From Streptomyces sp. NBC_00358 (GTDB taxonomy: Bacteria > Actinomycetota > Actinomycetes > Streptomycetales > Streptomycetaceae): a stretch of DNA of 64,000 bases. This document shows positions 23,835 to 32,739 of the stretch, one piece after another (the stretch's first letter is position 1; each line of letters begins with the position of its first letter). The notes under the pieces are model-generated. The model had not been told where the DNA came from. It saw only the letters and a list, made by a program, of their open reading frames with translations, and searched no databases. The position numbers and the translations under genes are program-made. Where the stretch lies: the NCBI RefSeq assembly GCF_036099295.1, contig NZ_CP107976.1, positions 1,426,001 to 1,490,000 of the forward strand, written 5' to 3'.

Positions 23835-26276
23835 ATGGACATGAAGAACGCCGGCTCCCCCGGACACGGCCGCCTTCCGGATCCGGTCACCGCGGCCACG
23901 GCAGTCGTCGACGCGCGCGGGATCGTGACGGGGTGGAGCACCGGCGCCCAGCGGCTCCTCGGGTACGCGTCCGAGGACGTCCTCGGACGTCCGGCGGCCG
24001 GCCTGCTCGGCCGCGGTGCCGGCTCCCCGGTCGATTTCTCGTCGGCCCGCGAGGAGTGGCGGGGAACCCCGCCGCTGCGACACCGGGACGGCCATGACGT
24101 GGAGGCCGAGGTCCGGGCGTACCCGTCACTGGACCGCGAGGGCGGCGCGCAGTGGATCGTCCTCGCCACGCCGTCACGACAGGGGCCTCCGCGTCCGCCG
24201 CCGCGTCCGTACGAGGCCGGGGCGTCGACAGAGGAGGCCTTCGCGCAGTGCCACCTGCCGGTGATGATCTACGACGTCGAGTTGCGGGCCGTACGCGGAA
24301 GCGCCGGCGCGGTCCGCGCGCTGGCCCTCACCGAGCGGCAGATGCGCGGCCGGCGCGTGACCGACATCCTGCCTCCCCATATGTGCACCAAGGTCGAAGA
24401 GGGGATGCGCAGGGTCTTCGACACGGGACGACCGGAACAGTTCGAGGTACGGGGCAGACCGCACCCCGAAGCCCACGGACGGTACTGGGCCGTCACCGTG
24501 TCCCCCGTCAGGAACACGGCGGGAGACGTGCACCAGGTCCAGCTCATCGCACTCGACATCACCGAACTGCATCTGGCCCGGGAGCGGCTCGCCCTGCTGA
24601 ACGACGTGAGCGCACAGGTGGGCAGCACTCTGGACGTGACGCACACAGCCCAGGAGATGGCCGATCTGGCGGTGGGCCGGCTCGCCGATTTCATCAGCGT
24701 CGACCTGTCGGACTCACTGCTGCGCGGCTTCGAGCCCCGGCCCTCCGGCGAGGGTTCCATCGGTCTGTGCCGCGTCGCCCAGCAGTCCGTCCTGCCGGGG
24801 GTGCCCGAGTCGCTGGTCCAGCCCGGCGACGTGGACTACTACCCGGCGTCGTCACCCCCCGCCCGCTGCCTGCTCACCGGCCGTTCGTCACTGCACAGCA
24901 CCCTGGACGAAGCCATCGGCGGCTGGCAGGCCGTGGACCCCGAGCGCGCCGCGAAGGTCCGCTCCTTCGGAATCCACTCGATCATGGTCGTCCCGCTGCG
25001 CGCCCGGGGCATCACGCTCGGGGTCGCCGTGCTCGTACGCCACCGGCGCCGGCATCCCTTCGACGACGACGATCTGCTGCTCGCGCAGGAGATCGCCGCT
25101 CGCACGGCGGTCGCCGTGGACAACGCCCGCCGCTTCACCCGCGAACGGACCACCGCCCTGGCCCTGCAGCGAAGTCTGCTCCCTCAGCGGATCGCGGACC
25201 AGGATGCCGTGGAAGTGGCTCACCGCTACCTCCCGGCCCGCTCCCAGGCCGGGCTGGGCGGCGACTGGTTCGACGTGATCCCCCTGTCGGGTGCCCGGGT
25301 CGCCCTGGTCGTCGGAGACGTCGTCGGCCACGGTCTGCGCGCCTCCGCCACCATGGGGCGCCTGCGGACCGCCGTGCGCACACTGGCCGATGTCGACCTG
25401 CCTCCCGACGAGCTTCTCGTCCACCTCGACGACCTGATCACCCGTCTCAGGACGGAGGAGGGGACCACCGCGGACTCGGAGCTCGACATCGTCACCGATC
25501 TGATCGCAACCTGTCTGTACGTGGTCTACGACCCGGTGTCGCGCCGCTGCACCGCGGCCGCCGCGGGCCATCCGCCACCCACGGTGGTGACACCCGACGG
25601 CACGGCCGCGTTCGTCGAGCTGTCCGCCGGACCGCCGCTGGGGATGGGCGGGCTCCCCTTCGAGGCCGTCGAGTGGGAAGTCCCCCGAGGCAGCCTCCTG
25701 GCGCTCTACACGGACGGCCTCATCGAGGCCGCCGAACACGACCTCGACAAGGGCATGGCACTGCTGCTCCAACGCCTGGAGCAACCCGCGCACTCCCTGG
25801 GCGCGATGTGCGACGACCTGGTCCAGACCCTGCTCCCCGCTCAGCCGTCGGACGACGTCGCCCTCCTCCTCGCGCGGACCCGGGCCCTCGAACCGGGCCG
25901 GGTCGCCACCTGGGACCTGTCCTCCGATCCGGCGGCCGTGGCGGGCGCGCGTGGCGAGGTCTCCCGGCGCCTGGCCGACTGGGGACTCGACGAGGCCGCC
26001 TTCACCACCGAGTTGATCGTGAGCGAGCTGGTCACCAACGCGATCCGCTACGGCGGCCCTCCCGTCCAGTTGCGCCTGATCCGCGGCACCGCGCTCATCT
26101 GCGAGGTCACCGACAGCAGCAGCACCGCCCCGCATCTGCGCAGGGCCCGCATGCTCGACGAAGGCGGGCGCGGCCTGATGCTCGTGGCGCAGCTGGCCGA
26201 CCGCTGGGGCACGCGGCACCTGCCCGGGGGCAAGGCGATCTGGGCAGAGATCGGGGTCCCGGACGGGCAGCCGTAG
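23835..26276 (+). CDS. PAS/GAF/PP2C phosphatase with anti-sigma kinase domain
   Basis: 813-aa cytosolic partner-switching protein. Order: PAS (about 15-110), second PAS (about 130-245), GAF (about 260-435), SpoIIE/RsbU-type PP2C phosphatase (about 455-685, with GGDWFDV and VVGDVVGHGL), and a C-terminal HATPase_c anti-sigma kinase (about 690-813, with ELVTNAIRYGG and DEGGRGLML). PP2C domains of this type dephosphorylate STAS anti-anti-sigma factors while the kinase domain phosphorylates them, so one protein could set both states in response to redox, ligand or light input through PAS/GAF. Neither a STAS protein nor a sigma-B-type factor is adjacent. ATG 23835 has only a weak ribosome-binding site. 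Confidence 0.9.
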   Translation: MDMKNAGSPGHGRLPDPVTAATAVVDARGIVTGWSTGAQRLLGYASEDVLGRPAAGLLGRGAGSPVDFSSAREEWRGTPPLRHRDGHDVEAEVRAYPSLDREGGAQWIVLATPSRQGPPRPPPRPYEAGASTEEAFAQCHLPVMIYDVELRAVRGSAGAVRALALTERQMRGRRVTDILPPHMCTKVEEGMRRVFDTGRPEQFEVRGRPHPEAHGRYWAVTVSPVRNTAGDVHQVQLIALDITELHLARERLALLNDVSAQVGSTLDVTHTAQEMADLAVGRLADFISVDLSDSLLRGFEPRPSGEGSIGLCRVAQQSVLPGVPESLVQPGDVDYYPASSPPARCLLTGRSSLHSTLDEAIGGWQAVDPERAAKVRSFGIHSIMVVPLRARGITLGVAVLVRHRRRHPFDDDDLLLAQEIAARTAVAVDNARRFTRERTTALALQRSLLPQRIADQDAVEVAHRYLPARSQAGLGGDWFDVIPLSGARVALVVGDVVGHGLRASATMGRLRTAVRTLADVDLPPDELLVHLDDLITRLRTEEGTTADSELDIVTDLIATCLYVVYDPVSRRCTAAAAGHPPPTVVTPDGTAAFVELSAGPPLGMGGLPFEAVEWEVPRGSLLALYTDGLIEAAEHDLDKGMALLLQRLEQPAHSLGAMCDDLVQTLLPAQPSDDVALLLARTRALEPGRVATWDLSSDPAAVAGARGEVSRRLADWGLDEAAFTTELIVSELVTNAIRYGGPPVQLRLIRGTALICEVTDSSSTAPHLRRARMLDEGGRGLMLVAQLADRWGTRHLPGGKAIWAEIGVPDGQP

Positions 26277-26325
26277 GGGCGGTCACGGTCCGGCGACGCC
26301 AAGGCCTTCGAAGCGTTGCGTACGG

Positions 26326-27214
26326 TCAGTCATCAAAACGGTGACGCTCGCCGTCGGGGAACACTGCCACGGGGCAGTGCGCGTGGTGCAGCACGGCGTG
26401 GACGACGCGCCCCAGCGGTGTGCCGAGCGCATGTGCCGGCCGACGGGCACCGACGACTACCAGGTCCGCGTGGGCGGACGCGTCAACGAGGGCACCGGCC
26501 GGGGAATGGGCTCGCACCAGGTCACCGGTGACCGTCAGGCCGGGAAATTCGTCCCGCACGGGCCCGATCAGGCGGGTGACGGAACTCGCCCGCTCCTCGG
26601 CGACGTCCGTGAGGTCGCCGAGCACCGGCACCATGCTCCCGGCGTACTGGTAGTGGGTGTAGGCGCTCAGCACCCGCAACGAGGCCTTGTGGCGGTCCGC
26701 GGTCTCCGCCGCGAACCGCATCACGTCGAGGTCGCGCTCGTCGCGTACGGCGACCAGCACGACGCCAGTGGTGACATGACTGGGTGTGCCGCGGACCACG
26801 ACGACAGGAGCGGTCGCGCAAGCGGCGACCCGGAGCCCCACCGAGCCGAGCAGGAGCGCCGAAAACCCTCCGGCTCCACGGGTACCCACGACCGTCCGGC
26901 CATGGTCGCCCGCTTCGCCCAGCAGCGCCGGGACAGCGACGTCCCGGCTGACCACGGAGGTGACCCGGATCCCGGGAGCCTGCGACTCCGCCAGTGCAGC
27001 CGCCTGCTCCACGGTGTCCAGACCGGCGTCGAGCACCCGCTGGACCACGGATTCGGGGGGACAGTTCCGGGCCCCAGGTGTCGAGGCCGGTGGCACACAC
27101 GAGGTGCAGGGGCACGCCCCTGGACGCGGCCTCGACGGCGGCCCACCGCACCGCCAGTGCGGCGCCCTCGGATCCGTCCGCCCCCGCGACAACCGGCCCG
27201 TGCACGGCGACCAT
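26326..27214 (-). pseudogene. Universal stress protein, split by a frameshift
   Basis: Tandem-UspA protein of about 295 aa read in two frames. From ATG 27214 (GGAGGG 3 nt upstream) the first ~57 residues are a normal UspA start (MVAVHGPVVAGADGSEG, then HLVCATGLDTWGPEL). The frame then runs into a shadow frame, while the rest (from VVQRVLDAGLDTVEQAAALA through RTVVGTRGAGGFSALLLGSVG to the end) continues in another frame. The switch maps to a six-G run on the plus strand at 27055-27060; five would restore the frame. It is either a sequencing/assembly error or a true phase-variable or dead gene. The second Usp half keeps the G-(2)-G-(9)-G-S/T-like ATP motif region. Convergent with the PP2C gene; divergent from an Acg-type nitroreductase. 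Confidence 0.8.
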
Positions 27215-27343
27215 GATCCCTCCAGGTTCAGGGACCGTGTGGTTGACGCAGGGCTGACGGATCAGCGCCCTGCCGGTGATCGAAGGCAGGACCTTGTGAT
27301 CGGCGTGGTCTCCGAGGCGGGCTTGCGTTCGGCCCTCCCACTG

Positions 27344-27357
27344 AGGCCGAACAGCCC
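27344..27357. promoter_or_regulatory. Stress-island palindrome, copy 1
   Basis: AGGCCGAACAGCCC matches 11 of 14 positions of GGGCCGATCGGCCC (see copies at 35496 and 35624). It lies between the divergent USP gene and the nitroreductase, 130 bp and 290 bp from their starts. TTCGGCC (27328) and GGCCGAA (27345) also form an overlapping inverted repeat. Confidence 0.5.
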
Positions 27358-27646
27358 AAATCTGGGTCCCTGAAGTCCCTGTTCTCCCGCGCGATCGTCG
27401 GCAGACTGGTGAGGAAGGGTCACCTCGATATCCAGCGGCGATCACCATGTCCGACGTCACCAGCACCGATCTCTACGACGTGACCATGCCCACGGACACC
27501 GCTGTCCCCCGCCGCCCCGCGTATGACGGCGACGGCAGTGAACCCTGCGCACCGCAGGCGATGCGGCGTTCGAGGCAGCGAACCCTGCGCGGCGCCCGGC
27601 TACGGGCCGTGCTCGACCGGCCGGACCGGCACGAAGGGAAGCCATC

Positions 27647-28636
27647 ATGGACGCAGAGCCTCTTGACGTGAACACCGTCACAGCGCTCGTGACGGACGCG
27701 ACCGCCGCGCCCTCGCTCCACAACGCTCAGCCCTGGGCGTTCCGCTACCTGCGGGACACCGGCGTCCTGCACCTGTACGCCGACCCCGAGCGCACACTCC
27801 CGCGCACCGACCCGGAGAGTCGTGGCCTGCACATAGGCTGCGGCGCCGCGCTGCTCAACCTGCGCGTGGCCGCCGCGGCGGCGGGCCTGGCACCGGTCGT
27901 CCGGCTGCTGCCCGATCCGGCCCGCGCGGAGTTCCTCGCGGAGGTACATCTGTGCGGCACCGGACCACCCGACGACGCCCTCGCCCGGCTCGCCCCCTCG
28001 ATCCAGCGGCGTCACTCCAGCCGTCTGCCCTTCCGCGACAAGGAGATCCCGGCCGTCACCAGGGGCGCACTCGACGAGGCGGCCCGCGCCGAGGGCGCGC
28101 AGTTGCGGTTCCCCGACATATGGCATGTGCAGGCGATTCTCGCGTCGGTGCGGGACGCCGAGGACCGGGAAGCACTCGACCCGGGAGTGCGCGAGGAAAC
28201 GGTGCGGTGGACGCGCACGGAGCCGTCAGCCGCCGACGGGGCGGCGGACGGCATCCCTGCCGAGGCCTTCGGTCCACGGCAGCACGGTTCGTCGGCCCCC
28301 GTACGTGACTTCGCCGTCGGCCGTCCGGTGCCCGGGCGCGGCTGGGCGCACTTCGAGCGGAACCCGAACATCGCTCTGCTCGGGACGGCCCGTGACGAGC
28401 CGGCGGACTGGCTGCGCGCCGGTCAGGCACTGGAGCGGGTCCTGCTCCGGGCCACCACGGACGGGCTGGTCAGCTCGGTGACGTCCCAGCCCCTGGAGTG
28501 GTCGGAGATCCGGTGGGCCGTCCGCGACCCGATCTCGGCCATGGCTCACGTCCAGATGGTGATCCGGCTCGGCTACGGCCCCGAGGGCCAGGCGAGCCCA
28601 CGGCGGCCGGTGGCCGATCTGCTCGACGTCCGCTGA
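27647..28636 (+). CDS. Acg-family FMN-binding nitroreductase-like protein
   Basis: 329-aa protein of the Acg family, an FMN-binding nitroreductase fold that lacks classical activity in the mycobacterial members Rv2032, Rv3127 and Rv3131. Family features: APSLHNAQPWAFR near the N-terminus (the first FMN-site segment), then a repeat-like second half with RRHSSRLPF, ERNPNIALLGT and DWLRAGQALERVLL. C-terminal LGYGPEG. ATG 27647 has AGGGAAG upstream. It is followed by the CBS gene after 32 bp, probably in one operon. The mycobacterial homologues are DosR-induced; the palindrome at 27344 suggests similar control here. Confidence 0.87.
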   Translation: MDAEPLDVNTVTALVTDATAAPSLHNAQPWAFRYLRDTGVLHLYADPERTLPRTDPESRGLHIGCGAALLNLRVAAAAAGLAPVVRLLPDPARAEFLAEVHLCGTGPPDDALARLAPSIQRRHSSRLPFRDKEIPAVTRGALDEAARAEGAQLRFPDIWHVQAILASVRDAEDREALDPGVREETVRWTRTEPSAADGAADGIPAEAFGPRQHGSSAPVRDFAVGRPVPGRGWAHFERNPNIALLGTARDEPADWLRAGQALERVLLRATTDGLVSSVTSQPLEWSEIRWAVRDPISAMAHVQMVIRLGYGPEGQASPRRPVADLLDVR

Positions 28637-28668
28637 CACGGGCACACAGGACAGAAAGGGGTAATCGC

Positions 28669-29112
28669 ATGAAGGTCTCGGAGGTGATGACTGCTCCTCC
28701 GGTGTGCGTGGCACCTCACGTTCCCCTGGACGAGGTGACCGACCGGATGGCCGAGTACGCCGTCGGGTCGGTCCTCGTGGTCGAGGACGGAGCGCTGCAC
28801 GGCATAGTCACCGACCGCGACCTCGCGGTACGGGGATTGGGCGGAGGCCTGGACGCGACGGCCCGGGTGGACGCGGTCATGTCGCCACGCGTCATCACCG
28901 TCGAAGCCACCGACGATCTCCAGGTGGCCTACCGGACGTTCCGTCGCACGGGGGTCCGCCGGCTTCCGGTCCTCGAATCAGGCAGGGTCGTGGGCGTGCT
29001 GACGCTCGACGACCTGCTCCTCGACGTCTTCCGCAGGTTCGCCGACCTGCTCGGCCCGGTCGCCGCGAGCGTCCTGCAGGAGCCGCCGGGGCCGCCTGCC
29101 GCGGGCACGTGA
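28669..29112 (+). CDS. Two-CBS-domain protein (Hrp1-like)
   Basis: 147-aa protein made of two CBS motifs (about 5-60 and 70-125): MKVSEVMTAPPVCVAP, VGSVLVVEDG, GIVTDRDLA, then VMSPRVITVEATDDL and GVRRLPVLESGRVVGVL. CBS pairs bind adenine nucleotides. It has the size and architecture of hypoxic response protein 1 (Rv2626c) of M. tuberculosis, one of the strongest DosR targets. AAAGGGG lies upstream of ATG 28669. It sits 32 bp after the nitroreductase in the same operon. The C-terminus is Pro/Gly-rich. Confidence 0.88.
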   Translation: MKVSEVMTAPPVCVAPHVPLDEVTDRMAEYAVGSVLVVEDGALHGIVTDRDLAVRGLGGGLDATARVDAVMSPRVITVEATDDLQVAYRTFRRTGVRRLPVLESGRVVGVLTLDDLLLDVFRRFADLLGPVAASVLQEPPGPPAAGT

Positions 29113-29143
29113 GCTCGGCCTCCCCCGGGCGAGCCCACGACCT

Positions 29144-29171
29144 GGAGGACTCCACCCTGGAGGCGTCCTCC
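29144..29171 (+). terminator. Weak terminator-like hairpin after the CBS gene
   Basis: GGAGGAC (29144-29150) and GTCCTCC (29165-29171) with a 14-nt loop. The rest of 29172-29398, between convergent genes, shows nothing recognisable. Confidence 0.4.
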
Positions 29172-29398
29172 CCGGCGGGGACGGAGCAGTGGGCGTGAGC
29201 GTCACCCGCACCCGGAGCCCCGGCGTGGGGCGGAACGGCGGGTTCGTGCCGGGTTCCGGGGTCGGGGCATCGCGCTGTCGCTCCGGCACGGCGGAGGGCT
29301 CGCGCCGGTGATCCACCGTGTGGGCACACTGCCGCCCGACGCCCTCACGGGCCGGCCTCAGGGAGTCCATCGCCAGGGCGACACGGTCAGCACCCACC

Positions 29399-30973
29399 TC
29401 AGTCCGGCTCCATGTAGGGGCGGCGAAAGACCGGCGCCTGAGCGGTGCCCCAGGGCCGCACGGCAGTCATCGCCCGGGCGACCGCGGACTCCAGCGCGCC
29501 GCTGGTGTCGACCGGCACGGCCTCGCGCCATGGCGGTTCGGCGGCCGCCATGGCGGTGGCGATGTCGAGGTCCGCGTCGGACATTCCGCGTGTGCGCGTG
29601 CTCAGACGGGCGGCCGAGACGTCGCCCGGCACCTGGCAGTGGAGGGGCACCAGGTCCGCGCTGGTGCGTTCCGCCACACGCAGAGCCGCTTCGCGCTGTG
29701 CGGCGTCGGACCAGGTGGCGTCCAGGACGACGGACTCGCCGGAAGACAGCAGAGCAGCCGCGCGGTCGAGCAGGGCTGTGTACGTCTTCACGGTCCACTC
29801 GGGCGTGTACAGGCCCTCGCGGTAGCCGGCTGCCGCGGACTGCTCGGCCGGGATGCCGGCGAGTTCCTTGCGGATCCGGTCGCTGCTGAGCAGGGTGACT
29901 CCCAGCCGGTCGGCCAGTGCTCCGGAAAGGGTGGACTTCCCGCTGCCGGGCAGTCCGCCCACGGGGATGAGGCGGACGGCAGAGGTGCGCAGATGGCGCA
30001 GCGCCGTCGACATCAGCCGCCGCGACGCCGCCTCCGCGCCCGCAGCGCCCTGACGGGCTTGGAGGAGAGAGACCTTGGCACGGACGAACGCACGGTAGGC
30101 GACGTAGTGGTGCCAGAGGGAGGGGGGCGCGGGATCGGCGGAGTACTCGCCGTACTGGGCGAGGAAATACGCCGCGGCCTCCGGGGCGCCGTGCTGTTCG
30201 AGGTCCATGGCGAGGAAGGCCGCGTCGTCCAGGCCGTCGACGTACCGGAGATGGTCGTCGAACTCCAGGCAGTCCAGGACCCGAGGACCGTCGTCGAGGC
30301 AGAAGATGTCCTCGGTGAGCAGGTCACCGTGGCCGTCGACCACACGCCCCTGCTCGATGCGGGCGTCGAACAGGCGCTCGCGGCCGGCGAGATAGCGGCG
30401 CACCAGCTTCTCGATCTCCGCCAGGTCATCGGGTACGGAACCGTCGGCGCCCAGCGTGCGGACCTGCGCGAAACTGGCCTCCCACCGTGATGACAGAGCA
30501 TCCCGGGTGCCTTGCTCGTCCACCTCACGGCCACGGGGCGCGTCCGCGTGCCAGGTGGCGAGGTGCCGGGCAACGACTCGGAGGACGTCGTCGACCGAGG
30601 CTCCCGTTCCTACGAGGTGGGAGAGGCGACGGTCCTCCGGCATCCGGCGCATCACCACGAGCGGCTCGGCCTCCGACTCGCCCGGACCGCGGAACTCTCC
30701 CAGTCCCAGGTAGACATCGGGGGCGAACCGACGGTTGAGGGCGACTTCCCGCTCGCACGCGACCCGGCGGGCGGTCGCCGTGGTGTAGTCGAGGAACCCG
30801 AGATCGACCGGCTTCTTGAGCTTGTACGCACGGTCGCCGACGAAGAACAGGACCGCGGTGTGGGTCTCGCACACGCCGGCACGGGTCGGCGGATCACCGT
30901 CGTGCCGGGCACCCGTGCGGGGCGAGGCAGCGAGGTGAGGCCCCGGCGTCCCGGCGGCGCCTCGCTCAGTCAT
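29399..30973 (-). CDS. APH-like kinase fused to a P-loop kinase (Rv2004c-like)
   Basis: 524-aa two-domain protein. The N-terminal ~330 residues are aminoglycoside-phosphotransferase-like: AVLFFVGDRAYKLKKPVDLGF holds the ATP-binding Lys, VVDGHGDLLTEDI is the catalytic loop and LDCLEFDDHLRYVD the metal loop. The C-terminal ~180 residues are a P-loop kinase, with Walker A GLPGSGKST and a LLSSDRIRKEL lid, as in gluconate-kinase or zeta-toxin folds. M. tuberculosis Rv2004c has this architecture and is in the DosR regulon next to the USP gene Rv2005c. Here too the gene directly follows a USP: ATG 30973 overlaps the USP stop by 8 bp, so translation is coupled. The substrate is unknown. Confidence 0.87.
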   Translation of the reverse strand: MTERGAAGTPGPHLAASPRTGARHDGDPPTRAGVCETHTAVLFFVGDRAYKLKKPVDLGFLDYTTATARRVACEREVALNRRFAPDVYLGLGEFRGPGESEAEPLVVMRRMPEDRRLSHLVGTGASVDDVLRVVARHLATWHADAPRGREVDEQGTRDALSSRWEASFAQVRTLGADGSVPDDLAEIEKLVRRYLAGRERLFDARIEQGRVVDGHGDLLTEDIFCLDDGPRVLDCLEFDDHLRYVDGLDDAAFLAMDLEQHGAPEAAAYFLAQYGEYSADPAPPSLWHHYVAYRAFVRAKVSLLQARQGAAGAEAASRRLMSTALRHLRTSAVRLIPVGGLPGSGKSTLSGALADRLGVTLLSSDRIRKELAGIPAEQSAAAGYREGLYTPEWTVKTYTALLDRAAALLSSGESVVLDATWSDAAQREAALRVAERTSADLVPLHCQVPGDVSAARLSTRTRGMSDADLDIATAMAAAEPPWREAVPVDTSGALESAVARAMTAVRPWGTAQAPVFRRPYMEPD

Positions 30974-31832
30974 GAGGGACGACGGCGACCGGGCAGCGCC
31001 CATGGTGAATGGCGGCCTGCGCCACCGGCCCCAGGTGCGGCGCCAGACCATGACGGTGCCGGCGCCGGCCCACGACGAGCAGCGCGGCGCCCTCGGCGGA
31101 CCGTACGACCGCCTTGGCCGGGCTTTCGAGAACGATGCTGTCGGCCACCTCCACCCGCGGGTACTTCTCTCGCCACGGGTGAAGCGCCCTGCCCGCCTCC
31201 TCGTGCGCCTCGCGCGTCATCTCCTCGGTGACCCCGTGGTCCACACCCCAGGGCACATGTGCGTGGAGCGGCACGCTGCGACCGTGGACGGCCAGGAGCG
31301 GTACGTCTCTTGCCGCGGCGGTCCGGAACCCGAATTCGAGCAGGTCGTCGGAGGACCCGTGCAGCTTCAGGGCGACGACCACCGGGCTACCGGGCTCGGG
31401 AGCCTTCCGCTCCCGAGAGGCGGCGCGGACCAGCACCACCGGCCGTTCGGCCCGTGCCACGACGGGCATGCTGATGTCACCGAGGAAATAGCTCTCGACG
31501 GACTCCAGCCCGCGCGAACCGAGCACCGTGATCTCCGACTCCGTCGCCGCTTGGAGCAGGGCGCTCCCGGCTTCGTCGGCGACCAGGTTCCCGACGACGG
31601 TCAGGCCCGGGTGGCGGGCTTGGAGCTCCGCCTGCGCGGTGTGGACCAGACGCTTCGCCCAATAGTTCTGATCGACCTCGCCGGCGACCCGGGGCGGTTC
31701 CGGCGCCAGCATCGGCCACGCGTGCAGCAGGCGCAGCGGGAGCTTGCGCTTCTCGGCTTCGTCGGCGGCCCAGCGGGCGGCGGCCAGACTCTCGGGCGAT
31801 CCGTCGAGGCCCACGGTGACGGCTGGTTGCAT
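30966..31832 (-). CDS. Universal stress protein (tandem UspA)
   Basis: 288-aa protein with two UspA domains. Domain 1 begins AVTVGLDGSPESLAAARWA and ends with GSRGLESVESYFLGDIS then MPVVARAERPVVLVR, the ATP-binding G-X2-G-X9-G(S/T)-type region. Domain 2 follows with VVVGRRRHRHGLAPHLGPVAQAAIHH. GGAGGG lies 8 nt before ATG 31832. It is the Rv2005c-like partner of the overlapping downstream kinase gene. The upstream divergent region carries a palindrome (32102-32115) shared with other genes of the island, pointing to co-regulation. Confidence 0.9.
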   Translation of the reverse strand: MQPAVTVGLDGSPESLAAARWAADEAEKRKLPLRLLHAWPMLAPEPPRVAGEVDQNYWAKRLVHTAQAELQARHPGLTVVGNLVADEAGSALLQAATESEITVLGSRGLESVESYFLGDISMPVVARAERPVVLVRAASRERKAPEPGSPVVVALKLHGSSDDLLEFGFRTAAARDVPLLAVHGRSVPLHAHVPWGVDHGVTEEMTREAHEEAGRALHPWREKYPRVEVADSIVLESPAKAVVRSAEGAALLVVGRRRHRHGLAPHLGPVAQAAIHHGRCPVAVVPHD

Positions 31833-32286
31833 GACGGCGGCCCTCCATCTCGTAAGAAGCTGGAAATGACGATGAGCGAGTCCGCGACCGGAGCGTGGTC
31901 CGTGCGTCGCCTGTGCACCGGGGTGATGCGTTCTCTCAGGATCACCCCCAACCTCTCCCTGGCGCATGTGGAGTCACGGAGGGCGCGGAAGGCACGGAAT
32001 CCGGCATGAGGGGTGACACGAGCGTGGCGAATCCCCTCGCGGTCGGCCGCGGAACGAGGAGGCGGATCCGCCTCGGCTTCGGGCCGGTCGCCGGTCCCGC
32101 AGGGACCTTCGGCCCTGTGACCGGGGACGCCGCCGTTCGATCGTGGGAGGACCGGAGAGCCGACCGACACCCTGCCGGGAGGCAGACAACCCCTTCCGAC
32201 ACATGCCGCCCGTGCGCTGACGGCACTTCGCACACCGCTGGTACACGGAGTTCAGGGCACGGAGCCACGCGGGCAAGGAGAGCGCG
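31833..32286. other. Divergent control region (USP / DUF1876)
   Basis: 454 bp without a gene. Besides the palindrome at 32102 it contains GGGCCGGTCGCCGGTCCC at 32081-32098, a degenerate second site, and several smaller G/C inverted repeats. Both flanking genes must be driven from here. Confidence 0.5.
32102..32115. promoter_or_regulatory. Stress-island palindrome, copy 2
   Basis: GGGACCTTCGGCCC; 11 of 14 positions agree with GGGCCGATCGGCCC, and GGGAC also equals the half-site of the mycobacterial DosR box. Placed 270 bp from the USP start and 171 bp from the DUF1876 start. Confidence 0.5.
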
Positions 32287-32739
32287 ATGTCGCACACGGG
32301 ACAGTGGAACGTACGTCTCGACCTCTTCGAGGACGACGACGGAACAACGAAGGCGCACGTCGTGCTGGACACCGGCACCACGGCGATGACCGGCCGCGGA
32401 ACCGCGCACTGCGGTCCGACGGACACGAACGTGCCCGAGATCGGCGACGAACTGGCGGCAGGCCGGGCCTTGCACGACCTCGCCCACCAACTGCTCAAGG
32501 CCGCCGAGAAGGACGTCCGCAGCATGACGCCGGAGCGACCCCGCACCCCGGGCAGGGTGAGGCGCTCCTTCGTCCTCGACTGCGGGACCTCACCGTGGAC
32601 GAATGCCGCACCCTGCTCTCCACGCACGGCGTGGGGCGCGTGGCGGTGTCGCCGTCCGGCGGCCGCCCGGCGGTCGTCCCGGTCAACTACGACGTGGTCG
32701 ACGACGCGATCGTCTTCCGGACCTCTCCCGGCTCCGTGA
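32287..32739 (+). CDS. DUF1876 (dsRBD-like) protein with out-of-frame tail
   Basis: The first ~80 residues are a DUF1876 domain (WNVRLDLFEDDDGTTKAHVVL, then MTGRGTAHCGPTDTNVPEIGDELAAGRAL and HDLAHQLLKAAEKD). Small DUF1876 proteins such as Rv1738 and Rv2632c of M. tuberculosis are dormancy-induced and resemble ribosome-hibernation factors in fold. Beyond about residue 90 the frame reads Arg/Ser/Thr-rich shadow sequence of a PPOX gene in another frame, so the true C-terminus is probably near residue 85-90 or the gene is fused to PPOX through a frameshift. AAGGAG precedes ATG 32287. Confidence 0.75.
   Translation: MSHTGQWNVRLDLFEDDDGTTKAHVVLDTGTTAMTGRGTAHCGPTDTNVPEIGDELAAGRALHDLAHQLLKAAEKDVRSMTPERPRTPGRVRRSFVLDCGTSPWTNAAPCSPRTAWGAWRCRRPAAARRSSRSTTTWSTTRSSSGPLPAP

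Noticed and set aside
27447..27671. 74-codon frame before the nitroreductase gene
   Set aside because: It overlaps the real gene start, has no ribosome-binding site and its Arg/Pro-rich composition is that of a shadow frame.
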